A DNA stretch of 64,000 bases, from contig NC_135018.1 in assembly GCF_051020955.1 (NCBI RefSeq), forward strand, positions 11,361,439 through 11,425,438, written 5' to 3'. This DNA is from Megalopta genalis. Its lineage: Eukaryota; Arthropoda; Insecta; Hymenoptera; Halictidae. Position numbers and translations under genes: made by a program. The notes beneath the pieces are model-generated. The model worked only from the letters and a program-made list of their open reading frames with translations, did not search any database and was not told the DNA's origin. Below, in pieces: positions 1 to 12,539 of this stretch. The stretch's first letter is position 1; each line of letters opens with the position of its first letter.

Positions 1-233
1 TGAGTGCTGTTTAATTACGAACATTTCAATTCAACGTTTTGCCAAGTAAGACGTTGTTTCAGTCGTAACTAAAAGCTGTAATGTGACGAAATTATTGAAT
101 AATGACAAACCAGTAGTTACAATACATTTAGTGAAGTTAAAACTACTATTTGCAAGTGTAATACGACATACATATGATCAATAAGTTTTCGATAGCTTGT
201 CTTTTGTAAATTAATTTTGAATACTGTTACATA
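1..233. other. AT-rich noncoding DNA
   Basis: No gene, RNA or repeat is recognised here. The stretch is AT-rich and leads into the inverted-repeat element that begins at 234. Confidence 0.5.
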
Positions 234-478
234 CAGGGGTGATTCAGACGAGATCAGCTGGCGCGAGGCGGCCGAGCCAATGAGCGGAAGTGGCTTCGTC
301 CGCTCGTTCGTTCGGCCACTGCGCGACGGCTGATCTAGTCGCTTATTGGTCAGTGTTTTTCATTAAGAACTCGGAAACAAAGCCGCGGATTGCATTTTCG
401 CTAAGGAAAAAGTTACTCCAAATAACCTCAAAAATCACCCCTTTCCGGGTGTTAATATAATTATGGGACACACTGTAC
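234..478. mobile_element. GC-rich dispersed element, non-autonomous DNA-transposon-like
   Basis: The segment begins CAGGGGTGATTC. Near the other side it carries the inverted match AATCACCCCT, followed by a tail reading TTATGGGACACACTGTAC. Its core is GC-rich and partly self-complementary (GATCAGCTGGCGCGAGGCGG against CGCGACGGCTGATC). The right half, read on the minus strand, matches a segment inside every 888-bp unit of array 1 (35295-35420 in the first unit): the words GTGTCCCAT, CCCGGAAAGGGGTGATT, a GAAAAACA-GTGACCAAT block and GGCTGGCGC occur in the same order. This shows a dispersed repeat family. The class is an inference from the inverted ends; no transposase is present. Confidence 0.5.
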
Positions 479-1034
479 ACTTAAAACTGATTTTACGTTT
501 TATTCTATTTGATTAAATTTATTGAATTTTCCGTGATGACAATGTTTTTTTTATGAAAATGTTTAAACCAGTTCAATTAAAATAAAACACAGATTTATCC
601 GAATAAAATTATTGAATTCTATGTTGCAAATTTCTTTTAACCATCTTAATCATTTGTTACACATAAAATATAAATATAAATTAGTACAATTTATCGAAAA
701 ATACAGTTTCTTTCGCTTTTCTAAAAAATATAATGTAAGATTTACGTCAGGATGTTTCCAGAAGAAGCATTTTCTTCCAGAAAGAAAATTGTCAACTTTC
801 ATGGTTGCTGTACTGTCTCATGCATACGGGATCCCGTAATATGTCAATTGTGATTAGGACGCGATACTACGCAAACGTGCATTGAAATCTTAATTTGAAA
901 AATGTTAAGAAAGTCACGTCGGCATCGTAAACCCAGTCCACACAACGTATCCATAGCAAAATAAAATTCCGAGTAGTCGAACGATACGAATTGATAATTA
1001 ATTCCTTCGGAAATATAGCAACAGTATCACGTAC
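479..1034. other. AT-rich noncoding, probable intron
   Basis: This stretch lies downstream of the splice donor of the exon at 1035-1207 on the minus strand, so it is probably its intron. Chance open frames on both strands show no coding-like composition. Confidence 0.4.
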
Positions 1035-1207
1035 CTTTTCCGAGTCGGTGTCTGAATATACACGACCCGGTCGATATTCAGGTGGTAGATACGCTCGAGC
1101 AGTTTCGGGAGGTGCAAGTTGCAGCAAAACCCTACCACGCGGTGTCAACTCTAACGTGTGAAGAGTCACCACCGGCCCAGCTCTCGAACCACCGACTACA
1201 CCACCGT
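1035..1207 (-). CDS. Internal coding exon of an unidentified gene
   Basis: On the minus strand a 173-bp open segment is bounded by an acceptor (AAATCTGTTTCAG) and a strong donor (GAAAAG, then GTACGT). Two leading bases complete a codon from the preceding exon, and 57 whole codons follow, ending on a codon boundary. The peptide starts GGVVGGSRAGPVVTLHTL, continues with TPRGRVLLQLAPPETARAYL and ends PPEYRPGRVYSDTDSEK. It is more GC-rich than its surroundings, the frame is open throughout, and the other frames look less natural. The proline/tyrosine/acidic C-terminal part resembles a cytoplasmic or linker region rather than a folded catalytic domain; that is inference. No family was recognised. 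Neighbouring exons were not found with confidence. Confidence 0.65.
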
Positions 1208-3362
1208 CTGAAACAGATTTAAATAAGTATTGAGAAACTAGGTGTGAGGAAACTTTGTAAATATACAGAACGATTCAAATCAAATGTTGCATCCTGTTCT
1301 CCTTAAATGTGTAGCCGCTGTCGGCTTACTTTTTGATCTTTAACTAAATAGTATTAGAGTGTTATACAGTAATTTTCAAGTTCAAGGATATTTTCTAAGG
1401 TGATCGTAACAGCTGTACATAACGAAATATAATGCAGATGTTATTTTAATATTATAAACATTGAAATATATTTAAACAATATTTGAAAAGAGTAAGTCGC
1501 TCATGGCCTTCGAATAAAAGGTCTCGTGCAGGTACGTTCTAAGTACGTTCTCACTTTTCATACCAGAACATTAAAGATCTGTGAAAATTAACTTCGCGTT
1601 TCATAAAAATAAGAGCACGCGTTTATTAATACAAAGGGTGATGAAATTCAAATAATGCATACATGTGTACTTTTGTGAGCTTGCTTCTTTTTTTTTTAAT
1701 TTTACAAACATTTGTCAATTTTTAAATTCGCCAATAATAAATAGTGATTCGCGTGAATCACTATTTAGGCAGTATACAATATACAATAAAAAACAATAAA
1801 AAGGATGATAATGCATTACGCGTAGATGTATATGTATTCGATATATCGAACATTCAGGAGTAACAACGTTTCGATTGGTCGAATAGTTAAATGGCGGAAG
1901 AATTTCATCAGACTCCGTGGGAAAGTGAATCAGAGCTGACGGAGATGATAAGAAAAATTGAGGAAGTAGCAAGAAACGCTTTGGCTGCGCTTATTCCAGC
2001 AATTTGATTTCCCATCGTTGGTGCGATAATCCTGTTTCTTCGATTTGCAGGTTCTATTTCCGTCATCTCGGATCCAATCTAACCGCGTCATGCCTATCTA
2101 GCTGCCTCAAATGCCAAAGTTCCGAAGATACATTTAGAATCGCTTTGGATTGGTGATTGGTCTACCTCTGACCATTTCCTTTAACGTTTCCATACGTTTC
2201 CTGACGTTTGTTAAGATTTTATTTAGAATCGTCGAATGCTTCTTGTCCAATCAATAACATGAACCACTGTTAATTCGTAGTTTCGAGCCCAATTTATGAG
2301 AAATTTCGACAAAAAGTAATCCGACGTTTATGGCTGTCGACATTTTCCTTTCTAACTCAAACAAAAGGACTACGTTGGTAAAAATTTAATAAAGTTCTTA
2401 TTGTACTCGCATTCAATGTCTCTTATGTGAAAAATATATTTTTCTTATCACACTTCAACTACAAAAAATCTTAAATTAAATATAGCTCTTTAAAAATATT
2501 TAAGAAATTGTCCACTTGTGCGTCGGTAATCACTGCACGATTTTTACACGTCAGACGTTTTCCTTTATCGATCTTAATTTCCACTTCAAGAAATTGTTTC
2601 TATTTCGTTAACAAATGTTAAACGAATGATCACGTAAAACGATTCTATAAACTCTTCCACGAATTAGTAATATAATACTTTTTAATTTTTTTCAATCATT
2701 CGAACATTGCAAAAATGTTAATTTATTAATTAAAACTAAGCAAAGTCAATAAATTTGACTTCAATAAGGTGGCAATTGAAAAAGTTATGATAAGCCTAAT
2801 ACCACACGCTCCTGGCCATATACATATGTAGATCTGAAACACTACATATAAAAGGATAAATTGGGTGGGCCCCCATACAGCTAAAGTTTGACCGTCAACG
2901 ATAAGACAACTGGACTGTTTTTCGATAGCAGTTGTTAAGCAGAATAGCCTGAAGTGCAAGCTGTCCTTTAGCATAGCCATAAATCCAATATAATTCGCCA
3001 TTCAGGCGTTAATTTTGCGCGTGTCATGGACGTTAGCAGGGTAACGATCGCTCAGACATTTTGACACTAAGAATGCTCTTCCCCTACTATGACCTACTAA
3101 TTTTGGTATTCATCCTTGGGCTGTGGAATACTTTGCGTCCGATGAAATTCCAAGGAAATTGAAGCCGGACTCGGGCCGGAATGACACGATGAACTAGCTT
3201 CTATTTGCAACTTGAAGTTCCACGAATCTGTGATACAAACTCGTTTGTAGGAAAAAGTTCTCTTTCCTAGGATCGAGAATAAAATCGATTCGACTATGAT
3301 CGTTTCAAATTGGCGTTCGATTACATCATCGAAAATCCATAGCACACGTTCTATATGTTATA
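1208..3362. other. AT-rich noncoding, probable intron
   Basis: No exon with both splice signals was found. The stretch contains a perfect hairpin at 1738-1767, listed separately. A minus-strand open frame at 3097-3345 has somewhat codon-like composition but no start context, splice signals or recognisable domain. Confidence 0.4.
1738..1767. repeat. Perfect 13-bp hairpin
   Basis: The left arm TAAATAGTGATTC and the right arm GAATCACTATTTA are exact reverse complements around the 4-base loop GCGT. It stands alone and no matching target duplication was seen. It could be a small foldback relic or a structured RNA segment. Confidence 0.6.
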
Positions 3363-3445
3363 TTAACCCTTTGCACTACGGTCTCTTTCATTTAAAAGAA
3401 GCAAGTAACATTCACATATTGTGACACAATATCGCAGTGCAAAAG
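3363..3445. mobile_element. Short inverted-repeat relic, TTAA-type end
   Basis: The left end is TTAACCCTTTGCACTACGG and the right end is a partial inverted match, CGCAGTGCAAAAG. The TTAA plus CCCTTTGC end resembles piggyBac-type termini. The same word in inverse, GTGCAAAGGGTTAA, occurs in each 888-bp array unit (near 35277-35290). A related, longer pair of ends occurs at 18542-18763. The class is an inference from the ends only. Confidence 0.35.
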
Positions 3446-6433
3446 ATGAAAAAAAAACTCTATTTTAGAAATACTATTGAAATTCATTATAACTCTTTAG
3501 TTCTTCAAAATCTTCCTTCAACAAAGATACAACATTTGGGCAGATGCCGAGTTTTGAGACAATAATGATAATTAATGTTTGAATATATAAATATACTAAT
3601 TCGTTAAAATAAATATACTAATTCGTTAATATCATACTTCCTCAAAGTATGATATGTAAATCTATATCATAGTCTACAGTAAGAGCGTAGATTAGGGTAG
3701 AAAGGTTCAGAGATTATTAATTTTTTATTAATTTTCGAATAAAGAATTGGATCCCATAAAATAATTTAAGGAAAAGTTTCTTGATTAATCCTATATCTAT
3801 AGAACTGTTTACATTGCAATATTAAGAATTGATCGCTAGATTCTCCAACGAATTTATGTCCAATAGGGTATCAATTACAGAAAAATGAATGGTTAAACAC
3901 GGTTTGTAACAAATTCTGAGAAGTTCTATTATACCGAAATAATTTAGTACTTTCTGGAATTGTGAATTGAATTTATACATTTTGCGGATATATTAAACCA
4001 CATGTTTTTTTTTCTTGACAACCACATTTTCAGAAAAAATCTACGTTATTTCAAATGACATGTTGAACTGGCGTGTATGAAAAAACAAATGGTATATATA
4101 TTTTAAAAACATTTTGATGAAACGTCGTACAGTAATATGTATATATATTACAGTATATATGTATTTTATAATAACTAATACGTGGATACTAAATATCTAA
4201 AATTCAATTTGCGTTTCTACGCGACGCATTAATCAAGCAAACCTAGCGAAGCTGCATTCAAAGTAATCAGCAGCGAGGGTTTTATAAAAAAGCTCTGACA
4301 ATTTAAACGACGCAATATACATGAAATGAGATCAGTATTCATTAATTTCGTAGCATTGGTAATTATCTCTTGCAATATGTGTTTAGAAATTATATTCCTT
4401 ATGTATCCCGTTTAATCATCGACGATGCAAAACAAAGAAAAAAATATTTAATGTCCGTTCAGTCCATAAGGAAAACGAATTTTTCAGTAATCTGCTAAGA
4501 GAAGCTCATAAAACAAGTAGAAATACAGGAAAACTGTGGCTCTGACTTTATTGCATTGCATTAGCATAAAAAGCTACGTGAGCAAAATTCTCCAAGGAGA
4601 AATATGTTATTCTTGCGATCGATGAAATGCATTCTCATTTAAAATTCAATTGAAGAGTACTAAAAAGAGTGAAAAGATGTTTTACAAATTCGTTGAGCGA
4701 AAAAGTCTCACTGTTTTTACGCAAGATCCAATGTACGCAGGAAACTTTTTCCTAGCATAGCACGTGTCACTGTTATCCTGTGCTCCAGACACTCATTTAA
4801 AAGCGACGCGATAATTGCCATTTCATTTTTCATTTTTGCATGTTGTTCAGATTTCACTGAATTAATTGGAAACCCGACAGAGACGATTAATGGACAGAAC
4901 GGAGGATACACACAAATCAGTAGTTTCATAAAAGCTAATGCTTCTCGTCCTTCAATCAGTGGTTTTCCAGTTTCGTTAACACTATTAACCAATAGTAAAG
5001 CATAATTCAACAAGTTTTTGAAACTGATAAAACTATATATGTATATGCATAAGTTAAACATTATTATAACAAAAATTGTTATAATACCATAAACTTTTAC
5101 TTAATATTATTACAGTCCAAATATTTTACATCAGTATTACAAAAGAATTCAACTTAATTTAGCAAATGATTTCGAAAATAATTGCAGACGTTCGTGTTTT
5201 CTAAAGCTATTCAGTGCCAACGAAATGTCTTTAATCTTTCCCTACTTTTGCAGTACATTACATTCGAATTTAAGGAAAATTCTCAACGATGGAAAGTCAT
5301 TTATTTGGAATGACCCTGTGGAATGACCCTTTACAGTATCTTTTATTAAATGAAAGTCGCGAGCTGTCTATGAACTCAGATATCAATTACTTAATCCCTG
5401 AAAGTAGTTTCCATTTCTGTTTCTAAGCGCACTTATTTTCTGGCCATTTCCGTGGATCCACAATGGAACCAAATGTTGCTGTTCGTTTGCCGGCGGGAAA
5501 AAGTTTTTCCACAAGCTTTTAATACACGCCGCTGTCGCAGTTACAAAGAGCACCGAAACGCATGACCTTTTCAAATAAAGAATGGCAAATGTGCGATGTC
5601 GGCTGCCTTTCAAAGTTCCTGAGGTGTTCCGTTGCTTGTTAAATTCTACCGTAACGGGATTAAAAGTTCACAATCTTTCAACCGACGGAATGCATGTAAA
5701 AAAGAAATTATTGTTTGTCTAAAAAAACGATATCCTCAAGTGTGTTTCTGTGAATATGTGGCGAAACTCTAGTGAAAAGAAGTTTATAGTACTGCGAAGT
5801 GAATTAATAACAATGTACGGCAGTCGTTTCACAGATAGCACACTTATAATATTTAATATTATAAATATAATGTCTGTCGAACGCTTTAATATAAAAAAGA
5901 AATAATATTTTTAAACAAAAAGAAAAATTGTATAAATCAATTAAATGAAAATGGTTCATCTTTTGAGGCAGTTTTATAAATTATGTGACATATTTTTTTG
6001 ATTGTTTGTGACATAAACATAATATTTGATAGTGCAAATTGTTTATAAATATCGACATTTTATCGTTTCTCACAAATAGCAATTTCAAAAAAATCAATAT
6101 TGCAGTGCAAATTTTAAATTACTTGTGTGTAACTTTGAATTTAGGTTTTTAATTTTATATTTTATAGTTATTGTAATGAAGTAATGTTTTTCAAAGATAC
6201 GGCAGATCTATATAATAACATTTTTTTAAAAATATATGAGCTAAAAATGTGCTGTTTATTTGCTAACGATTACAGAAACTACACGTTTTAGCAGAGTTTT
6301 CGATCAGATAGCGACAGCTTGAAGATTGTTTTCCTGAAACATATCCCATTACAACATAACGTTCGTTTATTTCACTAATACACCGTCCTCGTGTTCTCGG
6401 CTATTTGGACTCGAGAAAGAAAACGGCCGAAAC
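3446..6433. other. AT-rich noncoding DNA
   Basis: Long AT-rich stretch with short TA/TATA microsatellite patches (for example 4136-4160) and a small hairpin near 5061-5088 (ATTATAAC against GTTATAAT). A 114-codon minus-strand open frame at 4717-5061 starts with ATG but has no recognisable domain, and is not called as a gene. Confidence 0.4.
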
Positions 6434-6789
6434 TACAGGGTGTTCGGTATTAATTTTGCAGTTGACAAAAAGTAAAAATCAATTTCTCGTCCTACTTTTA
6501 ATTCACAATTAGATTAATATTATGTACTGATCGCATTTTTTATATTCTTTTAAATATTCTGTTATACTTTGTTTACGTTGTTGCGAACGTAATAAGAGCC
6601 TCCGTTGCAAGTAGTATCAGTCATTTATAGTCAGACGCATCGTATTCGATATACGCGTCTCATCAATCTGCGGATCCGATTATTTCAAGAATTATAAGAT
6701 GTGGAAAAAGAAAGACTATTTTAAACGTTCTCTCTTACTTTTCCAATGCCACCTCGATTTCTGTCCTATCGGTTATGGAACACCCTATA
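6434..6789. mobile_element. MITE-like element, 356 bp
   Basis: The left end TACAGGGTGTTCGG and the right end GGAACACCCTATA are inverted copies (reverse complement of the right end: TATAGGGTGTTCC). Both ends abut TA. The interior is AT-rich with no transposase frame. Length and inverted ends suit a non-autonomous DNA transposon. The superfamily cannot be told from the ends alone. Confidence 0.5.
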
Positions 6790-8785
6790 TAGTTCAGTGT
6801 AGTATGTACAGGCTTCGACATTGATGGATAGTTTCCTAGAGCTCTCCGTTGCTGTCCGTCCTATTAAATGCTACCTACTCCACTGACCATTCGAAATCTC
6901 TCTACCCCTTCAGTTTTCTGCCCTCAGCCACTCCCATCATCCCCCGGCTTAGCATATTTAGTGCTCACCCTAGACCCATTGTGCCTCACGGCTAATTTGG
7001 CATTCTGGCGCTGCAGCGTGCACTTGCAACCGACAGAACGGCCAATAATAAAAGCATGTTTACAAGAGCGAGAGAGACCGAGTTTGCCAGATTTCTTTAA
7101 GATGCAGGATTCCGCTAAGTATGAGTGCAACCGACGACGACGTACTCGCTGAAAGTTCCGGAAGAAACACGGACGCAGCATTTACATGCAAATGGAAAAT
7201 TTTGGGACTTCTTTAAACGATACACTGCGTTTTCAGGGATGATGATCTTGATGAAACAGACATTCCTCAGTATGAAAATAAATCGTTCCGTGAATTCGTG
7301 TAACGAATTATTGCATCGAGCAACTGTTCATGGCAAACGCACCGTTTACATCTGTTTTGGCATATTCTTTTTTAGGAAGAGTATAAATGAGTAAATATAA
7401 TTACAGAGTATAATGGACAATGGATGAATTTCTTCTTCTTCGTTTAGATTACTTTAGAAGATTACTTTATTGTTTAGATATTATCCTGCAAACCTTTTAT
7501 ACCATGTGTAGATTTGATAAATATCAAGAGACTTTTTTCTGTTGTGTTTTGTTTTATCCTGTTTTGTATGTTTCATCGGAACGCACGAATCTCAATGCTA
7601 CCGCTAAAGTTAATATTCAGGATCACGAACTGATACCGGTATACAATATACCGGTATTTTTCAGTTGCACGTTCATAACCTTTATAGAAACCAAAATACC
7701 GAAACACCGATATATCACGCCATACCGATATATGCAAATATCGACATTCAGAGATATAATAGAGTACATGCATATTAAGAATAATTTTGATTCTGACAAA
7801 ATACAAGAGATTTCATTTAATTATTAAATGGTAATTGAATTCTTTAGAAGCTCTATAGGTATCCGATAGGAAAAAGCATCAATGCAGATTACAACCTCAT
7901 TTTATCAACTGAATTGCGAGCCGTGCCTCTTCATTTGCACGGTAAAGGCATTCGTAGAATGTTTGTATTTCAAATAACAGCTCGCTGCATGTTTAATTAT
8001 TTCTGTTACAGTTACTGAGATACTTATAAATTGATGAAGTTATATCAATCGGTATAACAGATTTTATATCTTTAGAAAATTCGACGCTTATAAAGAGTGA
8101 TCTCTTATTTGTAAAATGATATATTTAATTAGTCAGATTCGTAGAATTCTTTAAGTCTGTGAATTAAAGGAATATTGAGAAATGAACTGAAAGAAACCTG
8201 CTGCGAGCAGAAGAAAGAAAAATCTTTGAAAGCACAGCGAATAAATCAAAAGAATCGGATGCCGGAACAAATGTGTGCTTTCAGGCGATCTGCCTGGAAA
8301 TATAAACCCTATCGGCCGCGTAAACGGCATTAAGAAATTCCTGATACTGACACATTCCTTTCGGTTCTCGATGGAGCGGGAGAAAAATTTGACGGGACGG
8401 TGCTTATTCCCGACTCGCTTGGCGGACAGCCAACCAGGATGTCATTAGCATAATCGACCAAAACTTCGTAATCCCTCTTTTAACAGTTTAACTGATAAAA
8501 TGGATGACTGATAATATTTGCAATGCATTTTCCTACTTTCAGAGCAATATTCAGTTCCGTATTTAGGGTAAGTGTGTCAATTATTGCGCCCATTAAAGCA
8601 CTTCTTAAAATATTTCAATTATGTATTAATGTCTGATGTTTGTATAAGTACGAATTTTTCTATAATTAAAATATATAATCAACACGAAATATTTAACAAA
8701 ATATACGTAACAGTTTTTGAGCGAGTTACTGTGCCTTTAAAAAAGATGAAAAGTTAATTACTGTGTATCACTGTGCTTTTTCTAG
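6790..8785. other. Noncoding DNA with overlapping chance frames
   Basis: At 6868-7180 both strands are open over about 90 codons, so no strand can be preferred and no gene is called. An ATG-initiated 135-codon plus-strand frame at 7420-7827 runs through the ACCGATATA-type inverted repeats near 7633-7740 and is best read as noncoding. The stretch 8160-8470 is less AT-rich and looks like unique intergenic or intronic DNA. Confidence 0.35.
7633..7657. repeat. Perfect 11-bp inverted repeat
   Basis: The arms ATACCGGTATA and TATACCGGTAT flank the 3-base centre CAA. Related words (ACCGATATA, TACCGATATA) recur in both orientations to about 7740. The patch can form a cruciform and is probably a degenerate end of a mobile element. 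Confidence 0.5.
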
Positions 8786-8895
8786 TTACCATGTGTCAAT
8801 TTCTGTACACTGATCTAATTACTGTGTGTCAATTTCTCTACACTGATCTAATTACTGTGTGTCAATTTCTCTACACTGATCTAATTACTGTTACT
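8786..8895. repeat. 33-bp minisatellite, about 3 copies
   Basis: A unit beginning TGTGTCAATTTCT and ending CTGATCTAATTACTG repeats at 8792, 8825 and 8858 with an exact 33-bp spacing. The first copy differs from the other two by single bases. The array ends in a broken copy, TACTGTTACTG. Confidence 0.85.
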
Positions 8896-9094
8896 GTGAT
8901 CTTTTCTAGGTAAATAATTCTATAACAATTACTCAAAAAAAGGAAGAAAATTGCGCGTAGAGTACACACGTTTCATGGACCATGAAAGTAAGGTTATATG
9001 TAACAGTTTTCCATGAGAGTACCCAGTAATCTACGCAGGCATCGAAAAACACATGAAATTTGTTTTAATTACTGAATTACTTTAAATAAAAATA

Positions 9095-9266
9095 TTAGGT
9101 CGAGTCATAAATAACTTCCGTTTTTATCAGACATTTATTTTGTCTTTTTATCTATTTTTTTTAAATTTTATTTATTTTGATTTATCTATTTAGTGAAAGC
9201 AAAAACTCGTTTATCCCGGTGACTCATAGTGGGTAGATACGAATATTTATTTATGACTCGACCTAA
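9095..9266. mobile_element. Mariner-like MITE, 172 bp
   Basis: The terminal repeats TTAGGTCGAGTCATAAATA (9095-9113) and its exact reverse complement (9248-9266) are 19 bp and perfect, flanked on both sides by TA. The TTAGGT...CATAAAT type of end and the TA target fit mariner/Tc1 elements. The interior of about 134 bp has no transposase, so this is a non-autonomous or deleted copy. Perfect ends suggest it is fairly young. Confidence 0.75.
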
Positions 9267-9737
9267 TATATGTATTTAAGAAATCAATTATATTATTGTT
9301 TTTCTATAATTTAGACGACTTTTATGAATACAATAGTTCATTCCGTTGTTTTGGAGAGAATCATTTTTGAATTTTCTTTCATCTTTATTCGCAACGTGTT
9401 TCTTAAGTGTTTCGACAAGATCGAGGCAAAAACACATCAAATCTTACATCAGAAATTTAAAAACTTAGTTTCCACATTTTATAGGTCTTAGAAAGTTAAA
9501 GTTTTAATTCCATTACGAAAATTACAGATCAATTTTTATATAAAAAATTCGATATCTTTAATTTAATAATGTTGTTTTTAAATATAAATAAAGTTACTGT
9601 GAGGAGATTAAAACACTTACCCTACTTCTTCGTTGTATTCATGCACTGTGTTAATTGTTTCCAACACATTTTGTTTCAAGTATTTATACACACGACTCAG
9701 AAAATCAATTTCCGCACAAATAATTTAAGTGTTATTC

Positions 9738-9969
9738 TTAACACGTTGAATGCCACGCCGGCTTTACAGAAATTGTCCGTGGCGCCACGATGAATTTTCT
9801 TTTATGTGATACATATAATGTTGAAATATTATCTGCAATAGATAAGTTACAATGTATAACCATGTTTGACATGTTAATTGCGACAGGGGTCACCGTTTGA
9901 ATATATATATATTTCTAACAATTTGGGCGCGCCGGTCACCGGTGACCCCCATGGCATTCAACGTGTTAA
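9738..9969. mobile_element. piggyBac-like MITE with TTAA target, 232 bp
   Basis: The ends TTAACACGTTGAATGCCA (9738-9755) and the exact inverse TGGCATTCAACGTGTTAA (9952-9969) are perfect 18-bp inverted repeats that include a TTAA at each side, the hallmark target of piggyBac-type elements. The interior holds a 14-bp perfect palindrome, GGTCACCGGTGACC (9933-9946), near the right end. No transposase frame is present. The superfamily is inferred from the TTAA only. Confidence 0.65.
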
Positions 9970-11519
9970 TGTTGAAAAATTCATAAAAATGGTGATGTTA
10001 TTTATACTTCTAATTGTTTATGTACTTAAACATAAATTTTAATATTTTGTTTGCCAGTCAAGCTCCTGTGAAGGCCACAATATAGGTCGTTTGATTTATT
10101 TTAATTTCGGCTACCGTCATAATAATATAAATATCATTAAAATCTGTGGTTTTGAGAAAAAATCGTTTACTACAATATATGTGTACTATCACAATATTTT
10201 CCTTCAATATTGTTTCCTGTTATCAATAACTGTAGAGATATTTGATGTGCTAAAATTAGATCGAACCCCCTGGATATCATTGTAGAATTTGTAAAGTTTC
10301 AGTAGATTTTAAAAAACGCCGAGCGGAAGACTCATCCGCCATATGAATATCAATGCATAAGTGTGCATGTTTCGGCATCAAAGCGACTGGAATTTCATTT
10401 TGTAAAGGCGAATGTGAAAATAACTGAAATTCCGTGAGTGGCTTTAATTTGCATAACCTTCCGGTGCTGTGGTCACGAGGGTTAGACGCGGAGACAATAT
10501 ACATACAGTTATCGAAGGATTCTAAAAACCGCAGGAAACGACTCAAAAGGTAATCAGGAATTGCTAATACTGGTTACAGGAACATATATTTTAATACTTC
10601 GATAAAATGTTTCGATACTTTTATAGAAAATTCACATTCGTCAATAGGTCCTTTTTCTTCAATTTTCAATTCATCGCGAATTTGGCAAACAAATATTACT
10701 TTACGGAAAAGGAATAAACCTTTTTGTTCGTCCGAATTTAGTCTCAACGATTTCTCGCTGTAGGCACTTTCTAAATGTCTACAGAACTACTTCCACCGAT
10801 GCAGTGAAACAGATTTCCAGTGGTTCAAACAATGCAACTTTTTTGTAATGAGGCTTTCGTGTTTGGACCGTGAGATTTTAGAACGAGCACAGAGATAAGG
10901 CACAATAAAAAAATTACCATTGCTTAATGGCCGAAAGGGTAGGCAGTACGGTAATGGAAGTCTTGTGTACGTGTGAAACGAATTAAAATCAAGTTGATGT
11001 TATAAACGAAGTAACATGAAAAATATGTAGAAGTTAACGAAGATGTTGATAGGTACAATTATTCCATGTATTATAAACGAGCAAAATTCTTAAGATTTTG
11101 AAATCACCGTAGGGCAATGTCAAATTCCATTAATGTGTAATTAAACGTGATTTTCTTGGTTAAGAAGACGCATTCAATGCGAATTTCAATATTTAGTAAA
11201 AGAAATTATTTGCCTGTTATTATATTGATTTTTTACAACAGTGTCAATTTCACACTCGATGGACACACGGATGAGGATTAATATTTTCACAAGCTATTAT
11301 TGCATCTATATCTTTCTATTATAAATGCACAAAGTTCGCAGCTTAGCAATTATTACGAACATTCAGCGAGTTATGATTACGGATGATATCTGCTTGTCTT
11401 GTACATATCTACCTTACACCCCTTTTTTATTCAACTAAAGAATTCGCAACTTGAAATTAGTATCAATTCATCTGATAAATTAACGCATTAGAGGTTGCGA
11501 TGAGCGTCAACGTTGATTT
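9970..11519. other. AT-rich noncoding DNA
   Basis: No supported gene. A minus-strand frame at 10277-10546 has no ATG at its opening, no splice signals and no recognisable domain. Nothing else stands out. Confidence 0.4.
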
Positions 11520-12240
11520 AAGGCCGGTCTTTTATCAAAGCCGGCTGGCCATCCGGCCGGCTCGACTCCTGAAAGCGTGAACGGCAGTGCAGCGAGAGGG
11601 AATTACGCGAGAATTAGAAACGCCCGCACCCTCGGAAAGTGACGGCTGAGCCGGGCATTGACTGTTCCTTCGCTCGGGGAGCAAATATTTAGCCACGGAC
11701 TGGCCCCGTTGACGGCGGACGGTAAATGACGAAATAAGGACGAGAAGCCATTAGGCCACTATCTTGGCCGAGGCGCGAAGCGGGTCAATCACCCCTCGGC
11801 CTCCCGGCAGCCACCCCGCGGTGCCAGCTTCGGAAAACCCAAAGAGGTGAACGAGACGAGGGCACCTGGCTCGCGGCGCGGCGCACCGCTGTGAAATATG
11901 CTCCGTTTTGCACACATCTCGCGACCTCTCCTACGCCCTTTCCCTGTTTTCGCAGACACAGGGCGGCGACGTGTATTCTCCGCAGGCGACTGGGGACAGA
12001 GAAAGCTTTGGCGGAACGCGCGACTGTTCGGTGAAACGTGACGATTAAAATCCCGTATGAAACGCCGGGATCCCCAGTCGGCTTGGATGGCACTTCCCTT
12101 CTGCCACGGGAATTTTTTCGGGTTGAAGGGGATTGAATGGTGAACCCGTGATTATCAACTCCTCTGATGGAAGTACGCTCCGGCGACGGGAAAATAAGAT
12201 TACTCTGCTTGGCGCTGGAAACTTCAGTCCTCGTCGTCCT
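11520..12240. promoter_or_regulatory. GC-rich island, possible promoter or enhancer
   Basis: This block is clearly more GC- and CpG-rich than its AT-rich surroundings. Near 11539-11562 it has a hairpin, AGCCGG against CCGGCT. Open frames exist in several phases, including one at 11785-12093 on the minus strand, but none has an ATG with coding-like composition or clear splice sites. GC islands in AT-rich insect genomes often mark promoters, first exons or conserved regulatory DNA. That assignment is inference. Confidence 0.3.
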
Positions 12241-12417
12241 CGGAATTATTCGGCCATGAGCACGCTATTTACTACATTTCGGTTGAGCGTTTAATCATTG
12301 CGACCTACATACGTTTTTGTATTGCGGGAATGCGAAAGATGTGAGCGATGTCGAAAAAATAATTTCCGAGAAAAATGAATTATGTATACTTCTTTATCTT
12401 CTTAAATTTGAACAAGT

Positions 12418-12539
12418 AGGGTGATCTATCGCTATGCAACTTTATATTTATCGAATAAGACATATTAAATTTTTGTATTCAAAAATAAACAAACTAAAAG
12501 AATAAATAAACCAAAGGCCCAGCAATTGATCACCCCGTA
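12418..12539. mobile_element. Small MITE-like element, about 120 bp
   Basis: The left end TAGGGTGATCTATCGCT and the inverse of the right end CGGGGTGATCAATTGCT match at 13 of 17 positions, and the interior is very AT-rich. The right end overlaps the stop codon of the candidate exon at 12530-12757. The ends are imperfect, so this may be an old copy. Confidence 0.4.

Noticed and set aside
4717..5061. 114-codon minus-strand ATG frame with protein-like stretches (GKPLIEGREALAFMKLL)
   Set aside because: A possible acceptor (TTTTATCAG) and weak donor (GTAAAAAC) exist, but no family, no codon preference and no neighbouring exon support it.
7420..7827. 135-codon plus-strand ATG frame
   Set aside because: It is AT-rich, passes through inverted repeats of the ACCGATATA type, and shows no domain or codon preference.
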